Source of the DNA: Trogon surrucura
Lineage: Eukaryota; Chordata; Aves; Trogoniformes; Trogonidae
Assembly (NCBI GenBank): GCA_020746105.1
Contig: CM036642.1
Coordinates: forward strand, 5,735,501 to 5,799,500
Length of the DNA: 64,000 nucleotides
Reading direction: 5' to 3'
Shown here: positions 1-14,186 of the stretch, in pieces
Layout: each line of letters begins with the position of its first letter
Numbering within the stretch: position 1 is the first letter of the stretch
Program-made: the position numbers and the translations under genes
Notes under the pieces: model-generated
What the model saw: the letters and a program-made list of their open reading frames with translations, nothing else
Database searches by the model: none
Told to the model about the DNA's origin: nothing

Positions 1-1173
1 GGGAAGATGCAGGTCCAGATGTGGTGCCCGTCCAGACGTGCGCAACCGCTGGACGCACAGAGCCCGTGGGTCGGGCTGCGGAGAGCTGCTGCTGCGGGAG
101 CCGTGGAGGTTTGACAGCTGATCTGATCTTTCACGCTTCTCTTGTTCTCCCTGCTCGCAACTTATAGATCAAAATTCCCCGCAAATGACCAGTTTCATGG
201 GCTGTTTCCTCTGCCGTCAATACAAGGAACTGAGAGCTGTCAGCGCGTCCCCCCCAAGAAAGAACGAACTCAATTATCTATCGCCGCCTCTTAGAAAACT
301 AATTCTATTGCTAATTGTTTTTTCCTAGGAGGGATGTTACTTTTTTTTTTCAGGCAAATGGCTTCAGGCAGTTTAGGAGTTTATAAAGAGTATTTCATCA
401 CACATGTGATTCAGGAATGAACTCACTGAGATGACATTTCCTTTCCAATTTTCTGTTTATATTATCCAAGCGGGGATTGCCGGAAGCCCGGGGCTGTAGC
501 CACTAACCTGATTCGTTCCCTACACAGGGACAGGGCTCAGCGTAGATGAATTTTACCAAATTGGCCGGTGTTTGCACGTAATGGCAACAATAATACATTT
601 TATCTACCTCCTGTTGAACTCGAGAGGAGATTTTTCCAGCAAGTTCAACGGAAAGAGGATCAAGCTGCTACTTGAATTTCTCACTGGAGGACCTCAGGGT
701 AGTTTAGTTCCAGCACTTCAGACTTTGGGAAGGGTCAGGAGCAGTGCCCAGGATCCTCGTGCATCCCGTGCACAGAGACGGTGTGGGAGAAGGGAAGGGG
801 GGATCCACCGACAGGGAGGAGAACTCTGAGCTGAAGCGGGATGGGAGGACAACGGCTTTGCAGGGAGACAGCTCTCGGGGGGGACCTGCAGAGAGGTGAC
901 AGAAGGATGTTTTTACCAGAGGCCCCTCTGAGGCTCCCTGCAAGTTGAGAGGAAAGTTAAATTCGAGGGCTCTTCATGTCTTTTTGACCTTTTTGCTCAC
1001 ATTGCCGGGCAGAGAGCCGAGGTGCGGAGTGCTGGCAGCCTGGTCAGCCCAGAAAACGTGGCTGCAGAGCAGGTGGAGGCAACAGGGGGTTCGTTAGCGC
1101 TGCCTTTAAAAGGGGGATTAGACTCAGCTGTAATGCAGCTGAGAGCCGGGGTTCTCAGGGCCATGAGGGAGGG

Positions 1174-1203
1174 CACCAGCACCAGCAGCAGCACCAGCAG
1201 CAG
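1174..1203 (+). repeat. (CAC/CAG) trinucleotide stretch
   Basis: About ten CAN trinucleotides, mostly CAG with interspersed CAC. It is not in a supported coding frame. Confidence 0.85.
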
Positions 1204-2743
1204 GCACCCTGAAGGTGCAGGAGGGAATCCGAGGCACGGGAATATCTAACCCAGCCTGCAAGAAAACGTCGGGGCTTAACATTTCCCTTTCCAGTGGGCA
1301 GCAGCTCCCTCGTCACATCTCCCAGCTTTTCAGAACCACGATAAATCTTCCCACTTAAAATACACCCCGAAGAATGACAGCATCGATCGTTTATTAACCG
1401 GAATTAGTTTACAAGCTTTCTAACCCCTTCCGTCCTTGGAGTGCCTGCTGTCTGACAAAGAGACGCGTCCGTGGAGCCTCGGCGCTGCTTGGCCACGTGC
1501 TTGTCTCCAGCTCGCCCTGCATCGACCCTCCCTTGCTCCTGAGGGTGCCTGGGGCTCTCACACGGTCTGAGCTCCCGGGACCAAGCCGGCCCTCTTCCCA
1601 GCCTGGAGAGAAAAGGAGGTATGCAATTCTCTTCTCACCTCCACGGTGTCAGGAGTAAAGCGGGAGCTTGTGTCAGGCCAATTCCCTTTCCTGATTCTGT
1701 GCAATGAAATGCAGCGACGAGGGGAACATAAGACTTCATTACGCTGCAATACAGGCAGCAATTTACATGCTGCTCCTCTCTTTTTAATGGTGCCGGCGCA
1801 CCTGAAGATTGCAATGAACTGTAAAAACAAACAAACACGTGCTTCTCCCTGAATGGAGTCCTTCTGCTCCGAGACACTGCAGTCCCTGCCGAGCAGAAGC
1901 CTCCGTTCCTCAACCCGGGACCGTGGAGCTGCTGAGGTGTGGCTGCAGATGCCACCGCAGGCATTTCGCTCGGGGTCCTTTTCCCTGCCTGCCCCGTTCC
2001 CCCTCCTTCCCGAAGGGTGCTCCCGTGCTGACCCAGTCTGAGAGGAACCACTCCCGATCCACAGAATCAGCTGCGGACACGGCATCAGCTGCGGCAGCGC
2101 GGCCCCGCAGCTTACAGTAAATCAATGAAGCTTCCGTGCCTTGACAAGCCCTTGCCACTTATTTAGACAAGAAACAGGTAGGGATGGATACTGCGGGTTC
2201 CTCCAGATCATGAAGCATAAATCTCGGGGGAACAGCGGCGGAAAGATAAAGCGCTGTTGGAAGCGCAGGATAGGATTTAGGATTTGTTCAGAGTTTGTCG
2301 TTTTGACAGCAAGGGAGAAGCAATAGCAGCGTTTTCCCTGCCAAGGGTTAGCAATTAGCACGGCAGCAGGGAGGGGTGATTTGATGAGGAGCGTGGCAAA
2401 GACCTCCCTACACACACCCGAACGCTGAACAGCTCTTCGAAAGATGATAACTGGTAACATCGTCTCGGACAACACATCGTTATTTTTGCTTAAATAAGAG
2501 GTGGGCAAGGCCACTCCCCGAAGAAGCGGGTGTGCGGCTCTGCTGTGGCAACCAAAGTGCCGCTCCAGCGAGCCACGCCGCGGGAAAGTTTGTAAGCATC
2601 CTGGGGACCGTGCAAAAATGTTAGAGGGAATCACGTGCTGAAATAACGAGTTTGTGGTAATTGGCCTTGATGGATAGGTAAGGCGATGGAGAAGCGGTGA
2701 GGCAGAGCTGGCCGGCCCGTCGCCTCCTCAGCCCGGGGCTGCC

Positions 2744-2783
2744 TTTGGAAGAACAAATGCTTCTTGTTTGGAAGAACAAATGC
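2744..2783 (+). repeat. 17-bp direct duplication
   Basis: TTTGGAAGAACAAATGC is present at 2744-2760 and exactly again at 2767-2783, a 23-bp period with only six bases between. This is a recent local tandem duplication. Confidence 0.95.
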
Positions 2784-3489
2784 CAAAGCCGTTACATCCC
2801 TTTCCTTCCCCTTCAGAGGGGAGCCAGGCCATGCTGCTGTGAGTAGAAATGTCATTTCTGAAATGTAATTTGGCTGGAGCACGCTGCGGGACAGCAGCAG
2901 CAGCAGCTGCGGAGGCAAATCCAAATACTGCTCGGCGCTATAATTGCATATGTAAAAAAGGAAAGAAGAGAGAGAAAGTGGTCTCCTCTCCTCTGCTGGG
3001 TATTACAGATGTAGCTGTCATCCTCTCCTCCTCGCGGAGTGCTTGTAGGTGTTCAGTCCCGGTACTCCGCTGGGTGTTGTAGAGATCGGAATATAATTTC
3101 CGATGCGCAGAGGTCAAGCCGTGAGGCTGTACAGACGCATCGTGGCTCTGACAAGGGCTTATCGAGCTTAGAGCCTGATCCAGGTCCCTCTGTGAGGACA
3201 GGCGAGCCGTGGGTGCTGGGCAGCAGGGCTGGGGGCCACACAACCCCCGACCACCCCTGCGGGAAGCTCCCTCCTGCTTGCTCGGCGCTTCGGCATCATC
3301 CTGCTCACTGCCCTGCATAGCCTTCCCTGCCGTGTTTGGGATCAGACGCTGGAGAGAGGCTGGAGATGGGCTCCCTCCCGTTCCCTGCTCCCCTCCAAGG
3401 GGATGGACGTGCAGACCCGTCCTCGGACCTGCTGCCCTCCCGAGGCGACCTGTGTCCCACCAACGGCCTCGCCTGTGAGTAACCGGCAC

Positions 3490-3760
3490 TTGCTTTACGT
3501 TAAAATTCTGTGTTAAATCCCTTAAGGTGCTTTGCAGGAGAAATATAGTATTGTTTTACTGTGTCCTAAATGAGATGGTATGCTTTATATAGACGCTAAT
3601 CAATAGAGGAGAGAGGCACCATTAGGGAAGACAGAGTTCTTCACTTTCAGATGAACTCTTTGCCGTGTTATATCCCAGATTGTGAAAATTGAAATCAATT
3701 TATCAATCTAATTTTCTGTTCACAATTTATGCTTTTATTTCTCAAATGGCTCTAATAGGG
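3490..3760. promoter_or_regulatory. AT-rich block with three ATCAAT motifs
   Basis: ATCAAT occurs at 3599-3604, 3694-3699 and 3702-3707, in PBX/HOX/ONECUT-like context. The rest of the block is AT-rich without coding frames. Confidence 0.3.
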
Positions 3761-6700
3761 CAGCAGAGCTCCAGCGAGCGGTTTCTCCTGCCTGCAGTCA
3801 ATGTCCTCTTGCTGGTTTGCCACGGATCCAGGCGATGCTGTTTGCTCCCCTGGCAGGGGATGCTCTCTGCTCGGTGGGCTGCAGAACCCGTGGTCCCTCG
3901 TGCTACAGGATCGTTAGAGTTTCTGTGTTGTCTTTTTTTGCGATGTTGAGTTAATGTGCTCAGGTACTTTCATCCAGCTTGTCTAAATCATTCATCTTTT
4001 GCAGCACTCTGTGGAAGCCTTCCGCTCCCTCTCCTGTGTTATTTTGCAGCCCGTCAGGAGCGCGGGCAGAGCAGCTGTGCCACGGCAGCAGAGGAAGACT
4101 CCACAGACCTTCTTCTCCATGGCTTTGAGGCTCCAGGGCCTTTGAGGCTCAATTGACTCCCGCTCGCTGCCTCCCGAGGGCAGGGCGGCCATCGACAAGC
4201 GCCGAGCATCCCTGTGATGGACTGAATATTTCCGTCTGAGGTATCAGCCAGGCAGTCCCTGACAGTGCTTTGCCATCCTGTGCGGTTCCAGCTCTCGATT
4301 TCTTCAGGTAGTAAATGTTTTCTATTTCACCAAGCTGTGAATCTGATGAAAGCGCAGGAAAGCCAGATGAAGAGGCAGAAGAAACACCGTGCGGCGTGTG
4401 GGTTATTGCTCCTACAGGATATCCTCAAGTTTTCCTTGTAGCGACCCGGCAGCTGTGAATCCATACAAACCAGCGCTCTGCCACGGGGCTGGAATCCTTC
4501 ATCTGCCAACGTGGACACAGCACGCTCAGCCGCCTTCTCTCCCAGGAACAGAAAAGAACGCTGGAGGATTCCTGCAATCGGACGGCATCATGTGAACGGT
4601 GACAGCAGCCCTCACCCCAGAAACTTCCTAGAAGGAGCTGAGATTAATTTGTCCTGTTCAGAGCCAGCCCCCTGTCGCCCTCACCAAGGATAAAGGACAC
4701 AGAGGAGGCCGGGGTGCTGGCAATCCCTGCGTTAACGGTAAGCACTAGCGACGATTCCTCCTCCGGCTTGCAGAACCCATGGCAACCTGTCATTAAGGAC
4801 ACTCAGCAGGAAGATCTGAGCTGAAGAAAGTTCTTTGAAACACTTGTGCACGCACAGAGCAATCAGAGGAGAAAATATTCTGCAATTTGTTCTAGATGGA
4901 CTTGAAGACTATTTCAGCGTTCTCACTGCCAGGAAAGGAAGAAACTAATTGCACAGGATTTTTAAAAGAAAGATTGTAACTAGCCCAAAACAGTAAATGG
5001 CTTTCACTTCCTTTCCTCTGATAAATATTTAATTATCAAATGTAATGCAGGGACTGGGGTTTGTTCTTGCTTGTTTTGATAGGCTTTTGTTTGTTGTTGC
5101 ACACATATATTTATTTATATACCGCACTTCCACTGCAACTGACATCCTTGTGCGGCACCTTCCAGCTGATGTCTCTTAGCACTAGAGAGAATTGTCTTTT
5201 CATACCGCTGGTCTGAGCCGGCTTGTTATGGCCTGTCCCAGGGGCAGGGCATTGGGGGGTACCTCTGTTGCCCCGAGCGATGCCACCCCCTCTGCAGCCT
5301 TGCAAGTGTCCACTCTCCGCTTCTCCCCAGCCCGTTACTCGAGGCTGATGAATTATTGCTTGTGCAAAATCTCATTAAAATCCCTGAGACTTTGCACAAA
5401 TGAAGCACCCCCGGATCTGGCAGGGGGATCCAGCTCTGCCTGTCAGTATCGGAGCGCAGCCTTGGCCGCCGTACGGTGCTCGCTGCTGGCTTGGCGGGGC
5501 TGCAACCCCTGCTACAGCCCACGGCCACTGCAGCTCCTCTCGCCCTGCAGGATTTTTCCCAGCAGGATTGATAACAATACAGCTGCGTAAATAATGTTCC
5601 CCAATGGGATGCTGTATTGGTGTCTGGCTATTAATGGCTGCGCATTTTCCTTCGTTGCCTTATTTATGATTAATGGACTCACTGTCTTTCTAAGGCACCG
5701 TTGAAGGTCTATTGCTGTGGTTCTTAATATCCGTTCTTAAATTGATGCTGTTATTACTCTTAAAGGTCTCTACGTGTCCCCAAAGCCAGCGGAGAATGCC
5801 TGGGTTTCGCTCTCTGGCCACCCATGCAAACCGTTCCTGCCAAGGTTCCTCTCTCATCCCCAGTGTCTCCAGCATCCCAGGCGTTCCCCGCTTGACGGGC
5901 GGGATATCGCCCAGCAGCGCCGGCTCCAGGGGACCCCAGCTGCCGTAAAACTCCAGCCTCCGCTCCTGTCTCAGCTTTGCTTCTTGCCGCATAAAGGTCT
6001 CTGTATCTGGCATTTGATGGCCTCAGCCTTGTAAGTAGCCATAAAAACATAAGGGCAACTACACCTTAAGGTATTGTTTCCCTATCACCTCCTCCAGTAC
6101 AGACCTGTGCATCGCCCTGCGTTACCAGCCCCTCCTGGCCGGGGAGAAGTGAGAAGAATCGGCTACGAGCAGTGCTACTGGAGGGGGATTTAAAGGTCTT
6201 TTCCTCTTTGCTCTTCATTAGAAGCCCCTTTGGTGAGCAACCTCGCTGCCATCATTCAGTGCAGATGAGCTGCTGTTTCAACAGCGGAAAAGCTTTTGGA
6301 GATGCGTGACGGCGTGCGGGTCGGCACTGCCGGGACACCCCTCCGGCGCTGGGGAATGGGGAAGAGACAGGTCCCTGCGTACGTACAAAATACACCGGGT
6401 CCCCCAGGAGCCCTTTGGAGAGCCTTAAAGCTGCTGGATATGTTTGATGTCAGCTTTCATCGTTTCCTGAATCCCACTGAACCTACATCCATCAGTTAGA
6501 GACTTTCAAAGTGCAGGGGAATAAAACTCCTCATTTATAACGGCCCCAAAAATGCCTTTTGGCAGCTTTATTGCCCGTCACACTCGGGGAAAGGAGCAGA
6601 CGCGGCTTGAGAACCAGAAAGCTCTTTGATAATTCCATTAATAACCAACCAAAGGTAAAGCGAGGGGAGCTTTGCTTTCACCAAGGGTGCAAGAGCCACC

Positions 6701-7184
6701 CGGGCTGCGTGGAGGAGCACCGCCTTGGATCTCAGCGCTGCTGCTGGGAGCTGTTTGGTCGGAAGTGGTTGGTAGCAGCCGGGAAAACCATGGCAGGAAT
6801 CTCTGCCATCAAATTCAGCCCCAGAGCTCAGCCTTATCCTGACGCCCTATCCGCTCCGCTGCTCCCGGTGGCACGAGACCCCCAGCCAGGTCCTGTTCCA
6901 TCCCTTTGTACCCACAGGTCTGGTCTCGCTGCAATTCCCAAAGCCCCTGAAAGAAGGCAGGTTGCTCAAGGCTGGAAAGCGTGGCTTGATGTGCAGGTTG
7001 GAGTTACAGCGTGAACCCTGTGACACCCCGGGGCTGCCAGCCCCTGGATTCGGCAGCGGCTGCGTCCCCCGGCGCCGTGGCAGGACTGTGCCACCAGATG
7101 GGCTCCGGCGTCCAGATGTTGTCACCGGGAAGTCCTGTCAGGGGTTGCTGGCCGGGGTCTCGTTCTCGCCTGTCAGACTTGACA

Positions 7185-7335
7185 TCTTCAGCGTGTAATT
7201 AAATGCCAGGACGCGAGCAGCAGAGCAGGTGCATGTTAATGAGGAGATCAATTTTAATTATGATTTTAATTAAACACCCAATCCGGTAGGAAATATGACA
7301 AGCAGGCTAGAAATGCAAAATTTATAATGGGGAGA
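7185..7335. promoter_or_regulatory. TTAATTA cluster
   Basis: TTAATTA at 7254-7260 and TTAATTAA at 7266-7273 sit 12 bases apart, with TAATTAAAT near 7196 and a GTTAATGAG segment between. These are high-affinity homeodomain cores. Confidence 0.3.
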
Positions 7336-10300
7336 AAGAACGGCGAGAGGGACGACAGAGCGGTGGGGAAACTGTAACTTGGTTAAGCCTGAGGAGCTGA
7401 GGGACAGCGAGGGGGGTCCTGGTCGGCCCCGGGGGCTGCGGGGGCTGTGGGCTGAGCAGGGCTGGCAGTGAATCACCTTCCCAGCGGGGTGCTCTTAGCA
7501 CAATCAGAAGACAGAAAAAGAACCTGGAAGTTTCTGCTCATCACAGTGATTTGATGAGGAAAGCACGGAAAAAAAACCCCACATTTAACATTTCTGCTGT
7601 TGTTTTTCCCAACTCCTGCTTCTCATAGGCACTACACAAGCAGCGCGGCTTGGGCTCAGGCATCGCCTCTGCCGCTGGGTACCTGGTGCTGGAAGCCCAA
7701 GGAGATGCTACCGCTCCTCCTTTGGAAACCAGATGTGCCAGCTCAGAGCAGGGGACAAAGCACGGCAGGAGAGGAAAGCAGCTCATGGGAGCGGAGCAGG
7801 CTGGGCGAGCAGGGGCTGCCTGCCAGGAGGCTCTCGTAACCCACAGGGTGTGCAGCCGCCCGGCAGAAATCGGCTCAAAAAGGAATTACCACTAAACGGG
7901 GCTCTTTGGCAAGAGGGTTTAGAGAGGCCTGTGTCTCGGCGGGGCTGCGGGTTTGGATCACTGATCAGAGGGAGCCGTTGGGATCCCTCCGTGCACAGCT
8001 CGGTACGTTCGGCTGCTCCGCATTAACTCCTGCTTGAACTCGGGCACACTTCAAAAGAGCAAATCCCTCCCCGATTTACAGGCTCCCCAGAACAGGAAAC
8101 CCTCCGTCGCTCCTGCCGCAGATGACTTCTCCCGCGTTACTCACCCGAATCCGTCTGGCTCCCGCCCTGGAGCCTGCTTCCTTCGCAGCATTGCGGGATG
8201 CCTCTATGGCAGAGATTGGCAAACGCCTGAATCAGATTTTTCTCCTCCCAGCACAGGCAGACCCAAGGCGGTTTGTGCTGCATCTGCCCTCTCACTGCCC
8301 GCAGCCCTTGGTCTCCTGTGGATGGGAAGAGGAGCCCCAGGATGCTCTGGTCTTCCGTGACCCTGGGAGGGGACCAGGAGGAGTGAATGCAGGCTGTGAC
8401 TCTGGTCCCAGCGTGCGTTTAGCACAAGTCCACATGCCAGGAGTGGGGGCTCTAAGCTGAGCAGTTCCCTGACCTTGCCCCTGGGCCCCTTCCCTGCCCC
8501 CGGTCTCCCCGTGACTCTGCAGAGTTATTGATTTCACTGTTTTTCACTATTACATATTACAAACTGACTTCAGCAACCCTTTTCCCTAACTAATGAGGCC
8601 ATTAGCGACGGGGTGTGGGTGGACAGGCAGCTAACCCGAGATCAATCAAGTGAGGGGATCTGCCTGCGCCGAGATGCTGAGGAGGCACCACCCCCCGCGG
8701 AAACACAGCACGTCCCATACCGATCCCCTCAGGAGCGAGGTGACAGCCCCAGGAGCAGGTCCCTGTCCCAGAGGGATGCTGCAAAGCCCTGGGGCAGCGC
8801 TGGTCTGTGGGGGTAAATAGGGGCATCCATGGATGCGCTGCTTGCCAGTGTGAGTCTGCCCTCCCTCGCTCCTGGTGTCCTTCACGCAGCCCCTCTCGCC
8901 GGGCCAGGCTTTTATTTGCTGCCTTGGAGTTTGCTTTGTGGGTTTGCCCTTCCCGTTTAATTAGCAGCTTCGGGAGCTCAGGTGGAAACCAAAAAGCCCC
9001 GGCCTGTGGTTTTTTTATACAGCACGAGCTGCTCCTTCCTGCGTTTTTACCTTTCACCCTTTGGAAATGTCAGAGCAGCGGGGAACCCGCGCCGCTTTGT
9101 TGCCTCCACTGTTTTAATAACTTTACGGCTCGCAGTCCTCCGGTGGCCCCTTCTGCCCGCCTCCCGTCGGAAGAGGAGAGCGCGGGGAGATAACAGCCCA
9201 TCTGATGTCGGGAGGCAGCGAACAAGAGCACCGCACACATCTTTAACCCTGGGCATCGGCGGGGTCATTTCATTTAGGCAGGACGGTATTTTCTGCCGCC
9301 TGAGCAGCAGAGTCCCGCGCTCTTTCACACGGCAGCCCAGTAAATCATTCCGGCCAGATAAAAATGAAAAGGATGGTTAGTTACTTATCTGGGGCTCAAT
9401 TTAAAAGCCGGCAGTTGGGGAGGGGGGCGGCTGGGAGCACGGGGGCACCTCGGCTCACCTCCGGGAGCGGGTGGTTGTTAGAGCTGAGGCACCTCTGGCT
9501 GCAGGAAGCAATTTGTCTCCCGGAGGCTGACAGGGCCTCCTTTCTTCTCCACTTACTCCTCCATCAGAAATAAAAGGGGCATCCGCTCACATGAAAAGCG
9601 GGGAAGGCTCCAGGTTTCCCTTGTAAGGTCGCTCCCAAGCTGGCACGGCCGGGCAATTTGTACAAATGACACTTCCCTGGGAGGGAAAAAAGAAGAAAAG
9701 ACCCACCCCGGCTTCCAATTTGTGCCCGTCAGTCTGCTCCCGGTCCTCTTCTCCCCCACTCACTCTGAACCTCCTTTGTGGTGCTGGGGCTCGGATCCCC
9801 TTTTCCCCCATGGCTGGAGACTCTCGCCACCCTTCTGTCCTACGAGCGGCTGGGATCACAGGATCACCAGGGTGCATCCACGTTACCCCTCGGAGCCGAC
9901 GAGCCAAACCTTTGCAGGCTCCTCGGAGGGTGTTTTTATGCAGTATGAGAGCGGTTCTAATTCGATTTATCTTAATTCACTTACAATTTGCTTATAATTA
10001 AACTACAGTGAACCAAGGGATCTGATTTACCCGGCGCACTGAAATCTGATGAGGATTGTGAATCAGCCATCTCAGTTCACTGCACAGTGTATTAATATAA
10101 ATTGAAATCAATGGTGTTTTACATTAATGCTTTCTTGAACGTCCACACGTCTGGGAGAGCACAAAAGGCATTCGTCTTTGGGGAAAAGCACCCTCTCCCG
10201 GGCTTTGTGTTCACCCTTGGGCTTCCCATCCTTTACCCCTCTTCCCCCCCCAGAGGACCCGCAATTCCAAATTGTGCTAAATTGCAAAAAGAGCTCTCCT

Positions 10301-13300
10301 TTTCTGTCCTGCTGCTGGTGAACCGTACAGCAGCTCGACCCGTCCCACCCGCAAGCACCGGCTTTGGTTTGCAAAGCGAGCCCTGTAACCGCACAAAAGA
10401 GCTAAGCAGGAGAATTTATCTCCCCAAAGTCTCTCCTGATGGCCCCGGCTCCTGACAAAAGGGGGTCGTTATCACGACATAATGGACCTTCTCAACGTGA
10501 AGCTCTCTTAGGACGCAACTCAACGCTCGCAATTATCTCCTGGTCGGGGACGCCTTGTCAGAGGTTATTGCCCTAAGGAATCAATTAGATTATATATACA
10601 TGTCATTACTATTTTATGGAAAAATCGTTCGCATGAAAGTGTTAAATATCTGCGGAAATTGCAGGTGCTGCCGGCAGGTCCCTTCTCGAGCAGGCAGGAT
10701 TCTCACAATCCCACTGCCCGCCGGTCCCTGCACCCGCGCTCTGAAGTTTATTTTTGTGTCCCGAGTTACATTCAAGAGGAGCCCTAAGAGTCTGGCATGT
10801 AGAAACCTCGCTGGTTTATTACAAGGCACCTGGGTACTTCCGAGTAGAGCTGCTTGGAAAGTAGAAGTGCAGAAAATTGCAGGGAAAGTGATTTCATTCG
10901 GTAACGCTTTTTTTCCCCGAAAGAAGTTGCTTCCTACGACCTGGCCATGCAGGACATCCTCTCCTCTGGGCCGGGAGAGCGTGTGTAAATAGAGAATCTG
11001 GCTTTGCTCCCTCTGACATGCTCGTCAGAAGCGCTCCCAGAAGCAATAAAGTTCCTTGGAAACCACGGACGTGGTCTTGGGGTGCAAGTTCTCTGAGAAG
11101 CTTTGGCAGATCTGTGGGACGTCATGGTGCAGCGCCTTTTCCAGCGCTCGGAGGTGCCGAGAAGTCCCCCTGCGGTGATCCGTGTCTCCTCTCCTTGCAG
11201 CCGACGCACGAGGCGAGTGTTTCACGTTAATGGGGATTGACATATGGTAGGGTTTTTTTTTTTTTTTTAAAAAAAATAGTTCTCCTCGTTCCCTAGGCAG
11301 TTTTGATGTGAATATTAATACTAACATAATTTCATGATGATTAGAGAACACAATTAGGGGCTATTAATAATGACACAAATAACGACATTTAAGGCCTCAT
11401 TTTCATGTGAGTAATACTCTGTCTGGTGGTATTTAAACAGCTCTGTCTAGCACAATTACTGTGGTGCCAAGGTGCGAGCGCGTAGTCGCGGTATCAATCA
11501 CGCTGCTCCTCGCCAGCACCTGCCCCCCTGCAGAAGGAACTGCCGGCTCGGGATGTCCCCTCACCTGGTAGGGGGCTGTGAGGCAAGGGGGTGCCAGGGA
11601 AACTCCAAATTGGTTCCAGCTGGGACAGCCAGGAGAAATGAGTGGGTGGTGTTGAGGGTTGATGGAGAGATGGAGCAGCCCCGTGGAGGGGCTGGTGGCC
11701 GTTTTGCTTGCCCAAGGAGCTGACTCCCCTTTGCAGGGCACCTTCCCCTGCCTCCTTCTGCCTGGGGTTCCACAACCAGGAAGAAAAAGCTGCCCTAATG
11801 TCAGTAGAGCACGGTCCCAGTTGACTGGGTGATCTTCTCCAGGCTCTCCAGAGGCCGACTCCCACGCCCCACGGTAAAAGCAGCTTAATGGGGCTGTTGC
11901 AGCTAACTCCGCTGAAGTGGGGCATTGAAAACGCCCCATTTCTTTTACAATGCGCTCAGTGCCAAGCTCAGCCCTTGAAAGTGGCCGTGCTGTGCTAATG
12001 TGACTTAATGGAAACCTCTGAATCAATTTTTCTCTCCCCGAAGAAAATCCCCCTGGTTTATGCAGCGAAAGCTGTAATACTGAAAATGGCTTCAGATTTT
12101 TGTGGGGGGAAAAAAAAGAAAAGAAGGCGAGGAGAAGAAAGGTGCATTGTAGTTCCGCAAAAAGGGGGTCAAGTGAAACTTTGCCGGGTAAGTGATGGGT
12201 CCCTACAAGTTGTCCCCGGGGCAGTGTGGGGCTGCGCCGTGCTGCAGCCTGTCCTGGGGGCAAGAGGAGGGGAATGGTGCTTCCCAAGGCGAGGAGGCAG
12301 GAGAGCATCCTGCAGAAAGGCAGCTCATGGGGGGAGTGTGTGTGTACTGAGACTTCCTCTGCAAACCCAAAGCCCCCAAAGGCCGTGACACCCCCTGCAG
12401 TGAGTGCAGGGCAGCCATCCAGAGGGGGCAAAGCTCCACGATGGGCAGAAAAAGCCACCAAACGTGTTATTAAACTTTAATCAAATAATGCAGAAGGCTA
12501 CAGAGATAATACTAAAATTTAATGAGCCAGACTCGTTGGCTTCCCAGAAGAACCTCAGGACAATAAAAGCGTGGCTCCTGAAAGGTGCCTGACTTCCAGA
12601 CAGTATCCACAAACCCTCCTCGCTCTTTGTTCGCCAGAAGAAGCCACCTGTGAAGTAGTTCATTACTGCTGCTTAAACGAGGCTTTGGTTTGCCCCTTCC
12701 TCCTGCAGGCCAGACAGGTTTTTTTCCACTTCCTCACCTTGCCACAATTTATTTATGCCAGAGTTTCATCCCGTTCTTCAGAGCATGGAAGCAGAAAGGC
12801 TTCGTGGTGCAGCATAATTTCGGACCCTCTTTGAACAATGGGGATGTTAAATTGCTGAAGCAGCCCCCCTCCCTCCCCCCCCACCTCCCTGACCTGCAGA
12901 GATTTTTTCTTGCCCTTCCCCAGTGCATTTGGGTCCTTCCAACCCAGCAGCAGCACACAGCTCCTGGACAGGCACAAAGGGAAAAACAGAACCAGCCTGT
13001 TTTTTTCCAGCTAAGATGCTCCCCCCCAAGTTTAGGATGCAGGCAGCACAGTATCCAGACCCGCACAGCTGCACGGAGCAATTCACAGATTGTCTTGTTG
13101 GACCACAATGTGCCAATTTTTCAAATTTACAGCCATTTTCAGTATTACAGCTTGTGGCACCGAAGCCAGGAGGCTTTTCTTCGGGGAGCAAGAGTCGATG
13201 CAGAGGTGACCATTACAGCACGCTGCCGCAGCACGGCCTCTCCTCCAGCCGTGGCAGCGCCAGAGCCCAGCAAGAAGGGCAAGTGGGGGGTTTTAGGGAC

Positions 13301-13866
13301 CAGCCCCCGGAGAAGCAGGGCGATACCTGGCCAGGGCAGGGCAGGGGGGGGGTGTGGGATGCCAGGTTGGAGCCCCCCCTGATCAGAGCCCAGGGGCTTG
13401 GCAGCATTTTCCTCTGCCTGGTTGAACTCGAGGCGAAGGAAAGTCAATTATAGCCCTTGGGCTGGAGCCAGGGCCGTGGTGCTCCTGCGCTCTGCCTGCG
13501 GCTCACAGAACCACGGTTAATCAAGGGACCAATTGCAGCGATGTTTCGGGGTGTGAGGCTGGGAGGGTGACAGCAGGTGTGGTCCTGGGGGCACAGTGCA
13601 GCCCAAGGGCTCCAAGGGGGGTCTGGCGGGGGGGGTCTGGGCACTGCCACAGCTGCGGCGCTGCCCCTCGCACCTCTGGCTTGCCTTTAGTTACACTGTG
13701 GGGAAAGGCCGCTCGCTGCTAGGGAGGCTTCCTCCAGATCCCGCTTGGACAGCCTTTCCCAGCAGCACCCAGCACAGCTAGTAGCTGTGTCTGGCAGCGA
13801 GAAACACCACAGCGTGGCTTCCCCTGCCGGGTTGCAAAACCTTCTGTTCTGCTGGGGAGGTTCCCC

Positions 13867-14048
13867 ATTTTTTTTCATTTTTTTTTCATTTTCCCCCCAT
13901 TTTTTAGGTTTTTTTTTTCCCTTCCTCCCTTTTTTTCTTTATTTTTTCCATTTTTCCCATTTTTTTTTCCATTTTATTCCTTTTTAAAAAAATATTTTCC
14001 CCCATATTTTTTTTTGGCGTTTGTTTTTCACTTTTTTTCTCATTTCCC
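13867..14048 (+). repeat. T/C-rich homopyrimidine tract
   Basis: About 180 bases are almost purely T and C, with runs of up to ten T residues and short C runs, broken only by single A or G residues and one A7 segment. It directly precedes the 31-bp array. The long strand bias could form a triplex or be replication-unstable, but could equally be a decayed low-complexity tract. Confidence 0.9.
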
Positions 14049-14093
14049 CACCCCAGCAGGCCCCGTCACCCTGCTCCCCCAGCATCACCTCGC

Positions 14094-14186
14094 CTTTATT
14101 ATCAATTCTTCATCAAGTTTTAATCTTTATTATTAATTCTTTAGCAAGTCTTAATCGTTATTATTAATTCTTCAGCAAGTCTTAAT
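14094..14186 (+). repeat. Three tandem copies of a 31-bp AT-rich unit
   Basis: Units lie at 14094-14124, 14125-14155 and 14156-14186, each built as CTTTATTATTAATTCTTCAG plus CAAGTCTTAAT with one to four differences. Each copy carries a TTAATTC or TCAATTC homeodomain-like core, so the array places three such cores at a fixed 31-bp interval (about three helical turns). Confidence 0.95.

Larger units (their letters stand above)
1..13866. other. Intergenic DNA, no gene recognised
   Basis: Short, mutually overlapping frames on both strands show no domain, signal peptide or splice pattern I could link into a gene. AT-rich blocks that could be regulatory lie near 0.28-0.46, 3.49-3.76, 4.84-5.12, 5.56-5.79, 7.19-7.33, 9.94-10.14 and 11.3-11.48 kb. 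The GC-rich stretches between them (for example 6.7-7.15, 8.0-9.2 and 11.5-12.4 kb) look unremarkable. Confidence 0.7.

Noticed and set aside
11433-12461. 342-codon open frame on the minus strand
   Set aside because: Composition is Pro/Ser/Leu-rich without domains or homology I recognise. Other frames on both strands are also open here, and it includes AT-poor low-information sequence. Treated as chance.
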